From positions 1 to 21,781 of the forward strand of contig CAYLRF010000029.1 in NCBI GenBank assembly GCA_964385995.1: a DNA stretch of 21,781 bases. The letters run 5' to 3'. A model generated the notes under the pieces. That model was not told the DNA's origin. It ran no database searches and saw nothing but the letters and a program-made list of their open reading frames with translations. This document shows, piece after piece, positions 1-7,330 of the stretch (the stretch's first letter is position 1; every line of letters starts with the position of its first letter). A program made the position numbers and the translations under genes. The DNA is from CAYLRF01 sp964385995 (GTDB taxonomy: Bacteria; Bacillota; Clostridia; Lachnospirales; Lachnospiraceae).

Positions 1-1
1 C

Positions 2-919
2 GGCTCGGTTAAAAAGAATTTAAGAGAGGATCTCACCTACTCCGAAATCTATGAAGACATAGACAACCTCTGGAGTCTGCTTTACATGACGGGGTATCTG
101 ACTAAGCGGAGAATCGCCGATGATGATCAATCAGAGCCAACCATCCCGAACAACGCGGCTGCCGAACGTGTCGCTGCCGACGACGGTATCATCGCACCTG
201 CAGTCCCGAACGATGAAATCCGCAGCTATGTTGTCTCTGACGATGACCTCTCCGAGTTTACCGCCACAAGCAATGAGACTGCCGAACGCGACAGTGAAAT
301 TCGCGAACTCAGTTCCTCCGGTGCGGTTCTGCCTGAGTCTGCCATTTCGGACAATTATCACTACGAATTTGATGACACCGACGACGATCTTACCGAGCTC
401 GTGATTCCGAACAAAGAGATTCGTGATGTCTACGTAAAGAAAATCCTCGCGTGGTTCAAGGAAGGCGTGCGGGAGGACGGCAAAACCCTAAAGAGCTTTT
501 GCGACGCATTGGATAGCAGTGACGCCGAGACCGCCGAGAAGATCCTCTCGCAATATCTGCGCAGAACCATCAGCATACTCGATACCGACGCGCCCGATGA
601 CAGGAAGGAGAAATTTTACCACGGGCTGCTTCTCGGGATTCTGGGTGTGAAAGAGACCTGGAGGACGACATCAAACCGCGAGAGCGGAGAGGGCTTCGCG
701 GACATCATAATCGTGCCGGAAGAGGGAGATCACGGGATAGTGATAGAAGTAAAGTACGCTCCCGACGGGCAGCTTGACAGATACGCGAAGGCCGCCTTAG
801 AGCAGATAAAGAGCAGGGATTACGCCGCCATCCTTTACGATGAGGGCGTAGACCGGGTAATCGAGTACGGCGTCGCTTTTTATAAGAAACGCTGCCGGGT
901 GGTAACTTCCGGCACGTGA
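2..919 (+). CDS. AAA-ATPase-like/PD-(D/E)XK nuclease protein, C-terminal part (5' end outside window)
   Basis: The frame is open from position 2, so this is the last 305 residues of a longer gene; the ATG at 86 is internal. The first residues (LTYSEIY, then NLWSLLY and TGYLTKR) match the lid-to-nuclease segment of the gene at 20406. The C-terminal domain has the PD-(D/E)XK pattern: a GFADIII strand with Asp, then VIEVKY with Glu-x-Lys, as in the PDDEXK_9 (DUF1703) domain that normally follows an AAA-ATPase_like domain. Members of this family are widespread and often multicopy; their function is not settled, with roles in DNA processing or defence suggested. The linker before the nuclease is about 100 residues, much longer and more acidic than the roughly 25 residues in the second copy. 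It contains three degenerate copies of a DDD(L/Q)(S/T)E...PN unit. The gene converges on the GH43 gene with one base between stop codons. Confidence 0.85.
   Translation, partial: GSVKKNLREDLTYSEIYEDIDNLWSLLYMTGYLTKRRIADDDQSEPTIPNNAAAERVAADDGIIAPAVPNDEIRSYVVSDDDLSEFTATSNETAERDSEIRELSSSGAVLPESAISDNYHYEFDDTDDDLTELVIPNKEIRDVYVKKILAWFKEGVREDGKTLKSFCDALDSSDAETAEKILSQYLRRTISILDTDAPDDRKEKFYHGLLLGILGVKETWRTTSNRESGEGFADIIIVPEEGDHGIVIEVKYAPDGQLDRYAKAALEQIKSRDYAAILYDEGVDRVIEYGVAFYKKRCRVVTSGT
113..405 (+). repeat. Expanded acidic linker with about three degenerate repeat units
   Basis: Within the AAA/nuclease gene, units beginning DDDQSEPTIPN, DDDLSEFTATSN and DDDLTELVIPN recur. The first two are each followed by a stretch ending in AER, and the corresponding 47-base DNA units align without gaps and end in the same bases (ctgccgaacg). 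The paralogue at 20406 has only a short GEVGEAEEGE-type linker here, so the difference looks like a tandem expansion that then diverged. Confidence 0.55.
467..585 (+). repeat. Left copy of 119-bp direct repeat shared by the two AAA/nuclease genes
   Basis: This block aligns without gaps to 21663-21781 with 6 mismatches (about 95% identity). The DNA just upstream in the two genes is clearly more diverged. The block encodes the stretch from VREDGKTLKSF to TISILD. It is part of the coding sequence, not a transposon end. The right copy is cut off by the window edge, so the true length is unknown. Confidence 0.9.
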
Positions 920-920
920 C

Positions 921-2651
921 CTACTTCCCCTCCGCGACTTTCCCCATCATCATGATCTCGGGTATCCCGATCGCGTGTTCGCAGTCGAAGGTGATCGTGA
1001 CGCTCTTTACTCCCGCTGTCTCGTCAAACGCCATCACAAGCGGCAGGTCATACAGCGTCTTTCCCGCGATCTCCACGCCCTTGGCCGCGCGCTCTGCCGT
1101 AGGATAAGCGATGTCCGCGGCGGTAAGCTTCTCCTTGTCGGTGCGAATCACGACCTCCTTCACCGACTCGAAAAGCGCAGCGTCCTTCGTGCTGTTATAG
1201 AGAAGTATCTGTGAGAGCGCGACGGGCGACTCGAAGGTGAACGTCAGCGTAAACTTCCCTCCGTCCGAGGTAAACTCAGGCGTGGGCGCGTTCGGATGAA
1301 ACGGAGCGTAACCGTCGGTTAAAAGCTTGGTGTCCCCCGAAGCTCCTTCTATGCTGACAGCCGCCCGCGAAGCGACGTTTGAGTATCCCGTAAGAAGCGC
1401 CGGAAGGGGCTGTCTCGTCCTTGTCGGCCCGCTCGCGGCCAATACCCTCTTTCCCGACTTATTCGTCACGAACGTAACGCGATCCATCGCCACCGCCCGG
1501 CCGTCGTCATTATTCTTCCCGTTTATGAGCGCGTGATACGACATCCACAGCTCGTCGCCGATACGAAGGAATACGTGGTGTCCCGTGCCCTTGGGCAGCA
1601 TCTTCTCCTCGCTCCACAGGACGGCGCCGCCCTCTTCCACGGCCACTTTCTCGAAAGGCCCGAGAGGAGACGTGCCGAGCGCCTGCCTTACCTGATACTG
1701 CGTGGTGGTGTAGGCGAAGGTGGAAAACGTCAGATAATACGTCCCGTTATCAAAGAGCATGTACGGGCCCTCGTTCGTGTTATTTCCCTCGTGGATGGTC
1801 TTCTTTTTATCGGTAGTCGTAAAGCCGTATTCGGTAAGCTTCTTTAATGTCCCGTACAGGGGCGTCGACCAGTCCTGCATTTCCATCCCGAAGATAAATG
1901 AACTCGGTGTGTAATCCGTGCCGATGTCCGACACGAAATACAGATACTTCTTCCCCGTCTGCGGATCTATGAAGGGAGAGGCGTCTATCACCTTTATGAA
2001 TCCCGCCTTGCCCTGCGTCCTTCCGGTAAGCTGCGAGCGATACTCCGCGGGGATTTCGCTTACATGATCCTCAAACGAAAGAAGCGGAGCGTTCGCCGCC
2101 TTCCCCGCGCCCGTTATCTCCGTAAACGGCCCCGCCGGACTGTCGGAGACGGCGCATGAGATGTAGAACATGTATCCGTTTGAAATGCTCGCCGAAGCGC
2201 TGTAAAACATGTAATACTTCCCGCCGTCAAAGATGACCTCGGGAGCCCAGAAATTCTTTTTCCCCCAGTTTTTCACCATATCGGACTGAAAGACGGGAGC
2301 CTCATTTTCCCGGGCGCTCGTCCAATGAGTCAGATCCTTTGACTTCAGGGCGTTAAACCCCGATGCTCCGGAAGTGGCATAAGCGAAGAAATACCCCGCG
2401 TACTCCCCCTCCGTGACATAGATAACGCATGGGTCGGCCGCGCGGGCGGTATTTTCGTTTTGATAAGACAATTTCTCATCAAGAGATGGCCTGTAATTAA
2501 GCGTGCTCTCCTTCAGCTTCCCGTTCTTTTTCAAGACTTCCTCCCCGGTCGGTTTCTCTGACTTTTTCGACCCGCAACCGCCGGACACCACGAGCGCAAG
2601 CACGAGCGCAAGCGTGGCGATCCTTTTTATCACTGACCTGCCCTTTGACAC
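921..2651 (-). CDS. GH43 family glycoside hydrolase, lipoprotein
   Basis: This 576-residue protein starts with a lipoprotein signal (lipobox VSGGC, Cys26), so it should sit on the outer face of the membrane. Residues about 65-410 carry GH43 five-bladed propeller motifs: AADP with the likely catalytic base Asp73, FWAPEV at 134-139, IDASPF with the pKa-modulating Asp223, TNEGPY with the catalytic acid Glu294, and GTGHH (His358) near the calcium site. Residues about 425-576 form a discoidin (F5/8 type C)-like beta domain. GH43 enzymes remove or cut arabinose or xylose units in plant polysaccharides; the exact substrate is not visible here. The start is GTG with GGAGG nine bases upstream. It is a shorter paralogue of the gene at 9526 and keeps all key residues. 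A GH127-like remnant lies just upstream on the same strand, which supports an arabinan-type target (inference). Confidence 0.9.
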   Translation of the reverse strand: MSKGRSVIKRIATLALVLALVVSGGCGSKKSEKPTGEEVLKKNGKLKESTLNYRPSLDEKLSYQNENTARAADPCVIYVTEGEYAGYFFAYATSGASGFNALKSKDLTHWTSARENEAPVFQSDMVKNWGKKNFWAPEVIFDGGKYYMFYSASASISNGYMFYISCAVSDSPAGPFTEITGAGKAANAPLLSFEDHVSEIPAEYRSQLTGRTQGKAGFIKVIDASPFIDPQTGKKYLYFVSDIGTDYTPSSFIFGMEMQDWSTPLYGTLKKLTEYGFTTTDKKKTIHEGNNTNEGPYMLFDNGTYYLTFSTFAYTTTQYQVRQALGTSPLGPFEKVAVEEGGAVLWSEEKMLPKGTGHHVFLRIGDELWMSYHALINGKNNDDGRAVAMDRVTFVTNKSGKRVLAASGPTRTRQPLPALLTGYSNVASRAAVSIEGASGDTKLLTDGYAPFHPNAPTPEFTSDGGKFTLTFTFESPVALSQILLYNSTKDAALFESVKEVVIRTDKEKLTAADIAYPTAERAAKGVEIAGKTLYDLPLVMAFDETAGVKSVTITFDCEHAIGIPEIMMMGKVAEGK

Positions 2652-2755
2652 TCTCCTATTCCTCCCGTAAAATCACCGGCCCGACATGCCATGATCATGT
2701 TGCCCGGCATTTTTCAATCACGGCCGTCAGTCACATCCCGAAAGCCGCCGCATAC

Positions 2756-3084
2756 TTAAACACCTGTCTCAGTCACTCCCCGAAACGGCTGAAACGCAAA
2801 CATCCATATCAGGTCACATCCCGACACGGTCGGATAACAGCAGGAAATTTCATCCTCGATCTCGTAGTACGGCGCGAAACGCATTTTCGGCTGTCCCTCG
2901 ACGGAAAAATGCAGTCCGCCGCCGGTTGCGGCCACCAGAATTGGGCCGTACATCAGGGCGTAGCGTTCGTGCCCGTTCGGCGCGGCGTCGCGTCCCTCGT
3001 ATTTCACGGCCTTAAGCTCCATGCGGTGGGTAAATGTGACGGTGTCGCCGCTTTCCCAGTCGCGAAAAGCCTGGCGTACCTGCC
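2756..3084 (-). pseudogene. C-terminal remnant of a GH127-like (DUF1680) beta-L-arabinofuranosidase
   Basis: The open frame reads FRDWESGDTVTF, then MELK, ERYALMYGPILVAA and FAPYYEIEDE, ending at a TAA at 2756. This order (Arg-x-Trp...GD, a hydrophobic M-L strand, an ALMYGP strand, a PYY strand) is typical of the C-terminal beta domain of DUF1680/GH127 glycosidases. The N-terminal catalytic (alpha/alpha)6 barrel is missing. Homology stops near 3084, right beside an AraC remnant on the other strand. The in-frame ATG at 3022 is not a believable start for a working protein. Family assignment is from motif memory and is less certain than the fact that it is a fragment. Confidence 0.6.
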
Positions 3085-3099
3085 CCGGCCCAGGTGCCG

Positions 3100-3207
3100 G
3101 CCGAGTCGTATGCGTTTTACGACCAGTTTCATCTGAGCAAGGCGTTTAAGAAAAAATACGGCTGCCCGCCCACGCAGTACAGGAAAAACACGCGGGCGGG
3201 ACCGTAA
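3100..3207 (+). pseudogene. C-terminal remnant of an AraC-family transcriptional regulator
   Basis: The last 35 codons of a frame ending in TAA at 3205-3207 read AESYAFYDQF, LSKAFKKKYG and CPPTQYRKN. This is the hallmark end of the second helix-turn-helix of AraC/XylS regulators (usual form FYDQFHFSKAFKKKYG.SP.QYRK). Nothing upstream in the frame resembles the rest of the DNA-binding domain; the sequence changes abruptly near 3085-3099 into the GH127-like remnant. Such regulators commonly control sugar-utilisation clusters, so this is probably the locus's lost regulator. A 14-codon ATG frame follows at 3208 and is not considered a gene. Confidence 0.75.
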
Positions 3208-3281
3208 ATGAAGATACAAAAGACGCCGAAAAAGCGGACGGGCCCAAAGTAAGCGACTGACTCTTAAATGTCCGGATGGAT

Positions 3282-3321
3282 CAGTCTGTCGGTCTATTTT
3301 GCAGTCTGTCAGTCTATTTTA
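3282..3321. repeat. 20-bp tandem duplication over the 3' end of the fusion gene
   Basis: Two adjacent 20-bp units (3282-3301 and 3302-3321) differ at two positions. The right unit contains the TGA stop of the binding-protein/SGNH gene. Apart from this, positions 3208-3308 hold no gene or clear terminator. Confidence 0.85.
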
Positions 3322-5318
3322 CAGCCCGCCGCCTCTATCTGCGGCACAAACACGGTTTCGTATGTGTCGATTGTGGGGTGCAGACCGTCACTTAGCATAT
3401 TCTCTGTTATTTTACTTACCGTATCGACATAAGCCGCGTATGAATCGGCCGAGTCGGATATCCATTTTTTGACCGTATCGTTAATGCCGTCGACCTGATC
3501 GTTCATACCCTCCCATGATCCCGTGGTATAACGGTGGGCCACACTGCACCAGTAAATCTTTGTGTCCGGGAATTTTTTGTGCAGAGTCTGTATCAGGTAC
3601 TCGATATTTCCCGAAACCTTTGAGACGTCCCTAAGACCCGCGAGATCGTTTGTTCCGATGTTTATGACGATGTTTTTCGGCTGTGCGCCGCCGAATCCCG
3701 CGAATACACGGTCGATTATGAAAGGCCAGTGCGAGGCCCGCGAGCCGCCTATCGCGACGTCGAAGATATTTTTGTCTTTATACGACTTCGAATAGATCGT
3801 TCCCCAGTGCGTTCTGCAGTCAAAGAAACTGTCGCCCAAAAATACCGTCGTGTTTTTATCGACTTTGACCGTTTTCATAACTTTCCGCGCCGTGACGGGT
3901 CCGCTTATCCACAGCCTGTCTTTAAGCTGATATGTGTACCAGACGGCGTCGTCAAGCGTGTCTAGTATACCGCCCATACGAAGAATATTCCCGTCGTCGA
4001 CTGCCTCGCCCGCGGTTTGCCGCAATTTATCGAAAGCGTTTTTCAAAGTCGCGACCGACTCGGCGGATGAACCTCTCGTCGAGAAGACTAAACCGGCAGC
4101 GTTGTTAAGAGCCGACCACATCCCCTTTGGCATATATTCCCTTAAAAAGCTGTTTTTAAAGACCAAACCCGAATATGCTTTGACCGTTTTCTTAAGAAGC
4201 GCGGTGCCCTCGATGTCTTCTTCGCCTTTCATATCCTTAAGGCCCGCAAGACCTCCGTTTATGTCAACGAGTCGATGAGAATCGGCGCTGTCTGCCAGAA
4301 AACGCAGAAACGCTTTCCCGCACTCCGCGGCGGAGCTTTTCTTGTTTACGGCGAAAGAATCAAGTACCGCGGCGGTAAGCGTTTCCTCTCCACCCTCTTT
4401 CTTCGCGGGATACGGAGCCGGCATAAAGTCATCGCTTTGAGCGTATGAGCGCGCGGCAACCGCGGCATCCGAATTTTCCCCGATCAGAAACGCGCTTTGG
4501 CCGGAGGCGAAGCGCGTATATCTTATGTAAGCGGCAAGATCCGAGGCGTCGGTGAAAAACCATCCGTTTTTAACCGCGTTCTGCCAATAGTCCAGCACAT
4601 CCGCATACTCTTTAAAATCCCAGCTGCCGTCGAGCAGTTTCGCTCCGACATCGGCGGATCCTTTCACCGTTAAAAACGAGGCGGAGGTCTCGGAAAGCAA
4701 AGCGGCGTCGAGCGAAGAGCCTATCGGCGTTATACCCTTCGCCTTGATCTTGGCGCACGCGTCGGCAAAATCATCCCATGTATGAACGGACGCGGGATCG
4801 ACTCCGGCGGATTTACACACAGCGGTATTAACAATGATTCCGTACATCGCGTAGGAAAGCGGCAGCGTGTAATATTTGCCGTCCTTTCCGGCAGCGAGAA
4901 CTTTGGCGGCGTCGGTATATCGCGATACATAACTCTCTCCGCTTAAATCGGCCGCGTATTTCGCGAAATAATCGTTCGTATATCCGTACGCCATAAACAC
5001 GTCCGGAGCGTCATCGGAGGAAAGCCCGGCATTTATCTTTGCCGTGTAGTCTTCGCTGTAATCGAGTGTCCGTACCTCGGCGCCCGTGGCGTCGGAGAAA
5101 CTTTGCACGATTTCCTTAAAAATGTCCGCGGCGTAATATTTGTAATTTACCGCGACAGTCAGGGTTTGACCGGAGAAATCCCCGTAGTCTTTTTCTTCAT
5201 CCCCGGCCGAAGAACTGTCCGAATCCCCGCCGTTACCGCCGCACGCCGTCATACAGACCAAAAGAACGCCTGCCGTCAGTGCGGCCAAAACACGTCGAAA
5301 AAATCGAATTCTGTGCAT
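3309..5318 (-). CDS. Lipoprotein fusing a sugar ABC solute-binding domain to an SGNH/GDSL hydrolase
   Basis: This 669-residue protein has a lipoprotein signal (MTAC, Cys26). Residues about 50-435 are a family 1 extracellular solute-binding domain, clearly paralogous to the transporter's binding protein at 18376: shared HTWDDF, an ADVG...WD.KEY stretch, F.SGQSAFL, KEGGEET and FLR.L. After a linker of about 50 residues, residues 489-669 carry all SGNH blocks: FLGDSFFD (Ser497), IGGS, NIGTND (Asn557) and DGLHPT (Asp644, His647). The known chemistry is ester hydrolysis, often deacetylation of carbohydrates. A surface protein that binds and de-esterifies a glycan is the simplest reading (inference). 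It is last in operon B, 28 bp after the MBL gene, and no permease genes accompany it. The frame is continuous, with no sign of a lost stop. The start is an ATG with a purine-rich site (AAGGGATAGG). Both domains are well supported; the function of the combination is not known to me. Confidence 0.9.
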   Translation of the reverse strand: MHRIRFFRRVLAALTAGVLLVCMTACGGNGGDSDSSSAGDEEKDYGDFSGQTLTVAVNYKYYAADIFKEIVQSFSDATGAEVRTLDYSEDYTAKINAGLSSDDAPDVFMAYGYTNDYFAKYAADLSGESYVSRYTDAAKVLAAGKDGKYYTLPLSYAMYGIIVNTAVCKSAGVDPASVHTWDDFADACAKIKAKGITPIGSSLDAALLSETSASFLTVKGSADVGAKLLDGSWDFKEYADVLDYWQNAVKNGWFFTDASDLAAYIRYTRFASGQSAFLIGENSDAAVAARSYAQSDDFMPAPYPAKKEGGEETLTAAVLDSFAVNKKSSAAECGKAFLRFLADSADSHRLVDINGGLAGLKDMKGEEDIEGTALLKKTVKAYSGLVFKNSFLREYMPKGMWSALNNAAGLVFSTRGSSAESVATLKNAFDKLRQTAGEAVDDGNILRMGGILDTLDDAVWYTYQLKDRLWISGPVTARKVMKTVKVDKNTTVFLGDSFFDCRTHWGTIYSKSYKDKNIFDVAIGGSRASHWPFIIDRVFAGFGGAQPKNIVINIGTNDLAGLRDVSKVSGNIEYLIQTLHKKFPDTKIYWCSVAHRYTTGSWEGMNDQVDGINDTVKKWISDSADSYAAYVDTVSKITENMLSDGLHPTIDTYETVFVPQIEAAGCKID

Positions 5319-5328
5319 ATCTGCCTAT

Positions 5329-5354
5329 CCCTTTTACCTTTCCCTTTTATCTTT
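5329..5354. repeat. 13-bp tandem pyrimidine/purine repeat at a gene junction
   Basis: Two adjacent 13-bp units (CCCTTTTACCTTT and CCCTTTTATCTTT on the plus strand) span the stop of the MBL gene. Read on the coding strand they give an AAAGGGA-rich leader just upstream of the fusion gene, supplying several possible ribosome-binding purine tracts. Confidence 0.8.
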
Positions 5355-6300
5355 CCCTGTAAGTCACCGTACCGGTCTTTCCCGGAAGGATCTCGCCGTC
5401 GTGCGCCATAAGGGGGATAAGCCCGGAATCGGCGACACGGTTTACGAAATTACTTCCCGCCGCCATATTATTCGCGGCGGAACCGCTTAGAATCCTTTCC
5501 CTGATGTTCCTTTGGCTGTAAGACTCATCGCCGCAGAAAATATATCCTCCCGCGACTACCACGGAAGAATCCGCCGTATGACCGCCGACCCAATATATAT
5601 CGACGCCGTCCGTGACCTTATATGTATCGTCGAACGTTACCGATTTCTGCGTGCCGACCATGAGCTTCTTTACGTAATCCGCTGAACTGTTATGAATATA
5701 GACCGTCGCGTTCGGGTATGAGCCCGTGAGCGCCGTATGATCGGAATGTGAATGTGTCAGTATCAAATCGGTAATGTGCTCGGGATATACTCCGTATTCA
5801 CGCAGCATGTCGGGAGTGTTTCTAAAGGCCACCGTCGGCGGAAACCCGTCCATCGAAGCGCACCCCGCGTCGATCAGGATCTTGCGGGTCCCCGTTTCTA
5901 TCAGGTAAACGGTAAATGAGATCGGTATCTCCTTACTCGGATCTCCTCCGTATAATATATGGTTTTCGGTATACACGGATTCGCCGAACTTAAATCCCGT
6001 TATCTTCATCCCGGATACATTCGTGGGCGCGGGCACGCTCGGGGACAGCGCGCTGTCGCCCGCGTTTTTATCTTCGGTTTGCTTTTGCGCGGCGCCCTCT
6101 CCCGACGCGTTTTCCTTCTCCAAATCCTCCCCTCCCGAAGTCGTCTTATCCTTCTTTGATTTCGCGGAAGACGAAGCGTTTGACTTTGAGCCGCCGCTTT
6201 TTAAATCCCCTTTCGAGGCCTTTTCCCCGCCGCCGCAGGCGCAAAGCGAAAGAACCAATAACACCGCCGTCAAAGCCGACAGTACACGCTTAAAACCCAT
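5347..6300 (-). CDS. Metallo-beta-lactamase-fold hydrolase, lipoprotein
   Basis: This 317-residue protein has a lipoprotein signal (LCAC, Cys22), then a low-complexity Ser/Lys/Gly/Glu linker to about residue 95. The enzyme domain covers about 96-317. It shows the zinc-binding motif THSHSDH (His183, His185, Asp187, His188), GGHTADS (His241), CGDE (Asp258) and MAHD (His300). This ligand set is typical of lactonase and glyoxalase II-like members of the superfamily. The substrate cannot be read from sequence; a lactone or ester from sugar oxidation, or a signalling lactone, are options. An exported, membrane-tethered form is less usual than the cytoplasmic one. It is the fourth gene of operon B, 27 bp from the dehydrogenase upstream and 28 bp from the fusion gene downstream. 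The ATG start has only a weak AGG-type site, and translation may depend partly on the neighbours. Confidence 0.85.
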   Translation of the reverse strand: MGFKRVLSALTAVLLVLSLCACGGGEKASKGDLKSGGSKSNASSSAKSKKDKTTSGGEDLEKENASGEGAAQKQTEDKNAGDSALSPSVPAPTNVSGMKITGFKFGESVYTENHILYGGDPSKEIPISFTVYLIETGTRKILIDAGCASMDGFPPTVAFRNTPDMLREYGVYPEHITDLILTHSHSDHTALTGSYPNATVYIHNSSADYVKKLMVGTQKSVTFDDTYKVTDGVDIYWVGGHTADSSVVVAGGYIFCGDESYSQRNIRERILSGSAANNMAAGSNFVNRVADSGLIPLMAHDGEILPGKTGTVTYRER

Positions 6301-6327
6301 TTACCTATCCCTGACCTTTCGCATAAC

Positions 6328-7305
6328 TTATTTTACTTTCAAGACCACCTTCCCGACATTCTCGCCGCGGTAGAGGATGTCGTGCGCGCGCTCGGCCTCG
6401 GTTATGGGAAGGATCTCATAAACCGTGGGCCTAATTTGTCCCGCCTCGACTTTCGGCCAAACATCCTTTACGAGAGAAGAAAGAATCTGTGCCTTCACCT
6501 CAGGTGTCTTGGAGCGCAGCGTACTTCCTATGATACGTATGTTTTTCTTGTAAAGATTTTTCAGATCGATCGTGCATTTGTCACCCGCGAGGGAAGCTAT
6601 CACGACCCAGCGGCAGCCGTAACTTACATACGGGAGACAGTCGCCCAGATTTTGCCCGCCCAGACAGTCGACGGCGATATCAACCGCCCTGCCTTCTTCC
6701 TCTTCCTTCTTTAAAACCTCGGGGAGACTTTGATTTCTCGTGTCTACCACGATGTCCGCGCCGAGATGACTCACCTTTTCGGGATCGCATATAACAGTCG
6801 TGATTACCCTCAGCCCGAAAGCCTTCGCCATGGGAATAACCACGCTCGCGAGCCCGCTCGCGCCCGCCTGCATAAGAAGCGTCTCTCCGCTCTTCGCCCT
6901 GCCCTCGATAAAGAGCTTCAGATAAGATGTGGCGAAGGCCTCCGGTATCGCGGCCGCTTCCGCCATCGTTCGGTTCGCCGGAACAGGCATACACATATCC
7001 CATTTCGCCGCGACACGCTCGGCGTATCCTCCTCCGCCCAAAAGCGCGCATACCGAATCTCCGATACGGTATCCCGATTCTTTCTTCGCGTCGGATCCCA
7101 TCTCGATTATTTTCCCGGAAACCTCAAGCCCCATCCATTCCGGACAGCCCGCGGGCGGCGGATAATCCCCCTCGCGCTGCATCAAATCGGCCCGGTTCAC
7201 CGCGGCGTATTCGACGTCTATCAGCACCTCGTCCGATCTGATCACGGGATCGGGAACGTCATCCCACCTAAGCGATCTGTCGGAATTTACAAGTACAGCC
7301 TTCAT
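6328..7305 (-). CDS. Medium-chain NAD(P)H quinone oxidoreductase, PIG3-like
   Basis: This 325-residue protein is a zinc-independent medium-chain dehydrogenase/reductase. The N-terminal half has NRADLMQREGDYPPP and GLEVSG, the signature of the PIG3 (TP53I3)/quinone oxidoreductase branch. The cofactor-binding turn is GASGLAS near residues 148-154, followed by a Rossmann fold. Family members reduce quinones or other activated carbonyl compounds with NADPH in the cytoplasm. No catalytic zinc ligands are seen. It starts with ATG preceded by a strong GGAGGTGA. It lies 25 bp after the other dehydrogenase and 27 bp before the MBL gene, so it is co-transcribed with both. The physiological substrate in a sugar operon is unclear; a 2-enoyl or keto-sugar product is possible (inference). 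Confidence 0.85.
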   Translation of the reverse strand: MKAVLVNSDRSLRWDDVPDPVIRSDEVLIDVEYAAVNRADLMQREGDYPPPAGCPEWMGLEVSGKIIEMGSDAKKESGYRIGDSVCALLGGGGYAERVAAKWDMCMPVPANRTMAEAAAIPEAFATSYLKLFIEGRAKSGETLLMQAGASGLASVVIPMAKAFGLRVITTVICDPEKVSHLGADIVVDTRNQSLPEVLKKEEEEGRAVDIAVDCLGGQNLGDCLPYVSYGCRWVVIASLAGDKCTIDLKNLYKKNIRIIGSTLRSKTPEVKAQILSSLVKDVWPKVEAGQIRPTVYEILPITEAERAHDILYRGENVGKVVLKVK

Positions 7306-7330
7306 GCTTTTGCTTCACCTCCAAAACATA

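Noticed and set aside
2645..3136. 163-codon plus-strand open frame over the scar
   Set aside because: It reads out of frame with both the AraC remnant and the opposing GH127-like remnant, and its product has no recognisable features.
3004..3219. 71-codon minus-strand open frame
   Set aside because: It overlaps the AraC remnant in antisense and is out of frame with the GH127-like remnant.
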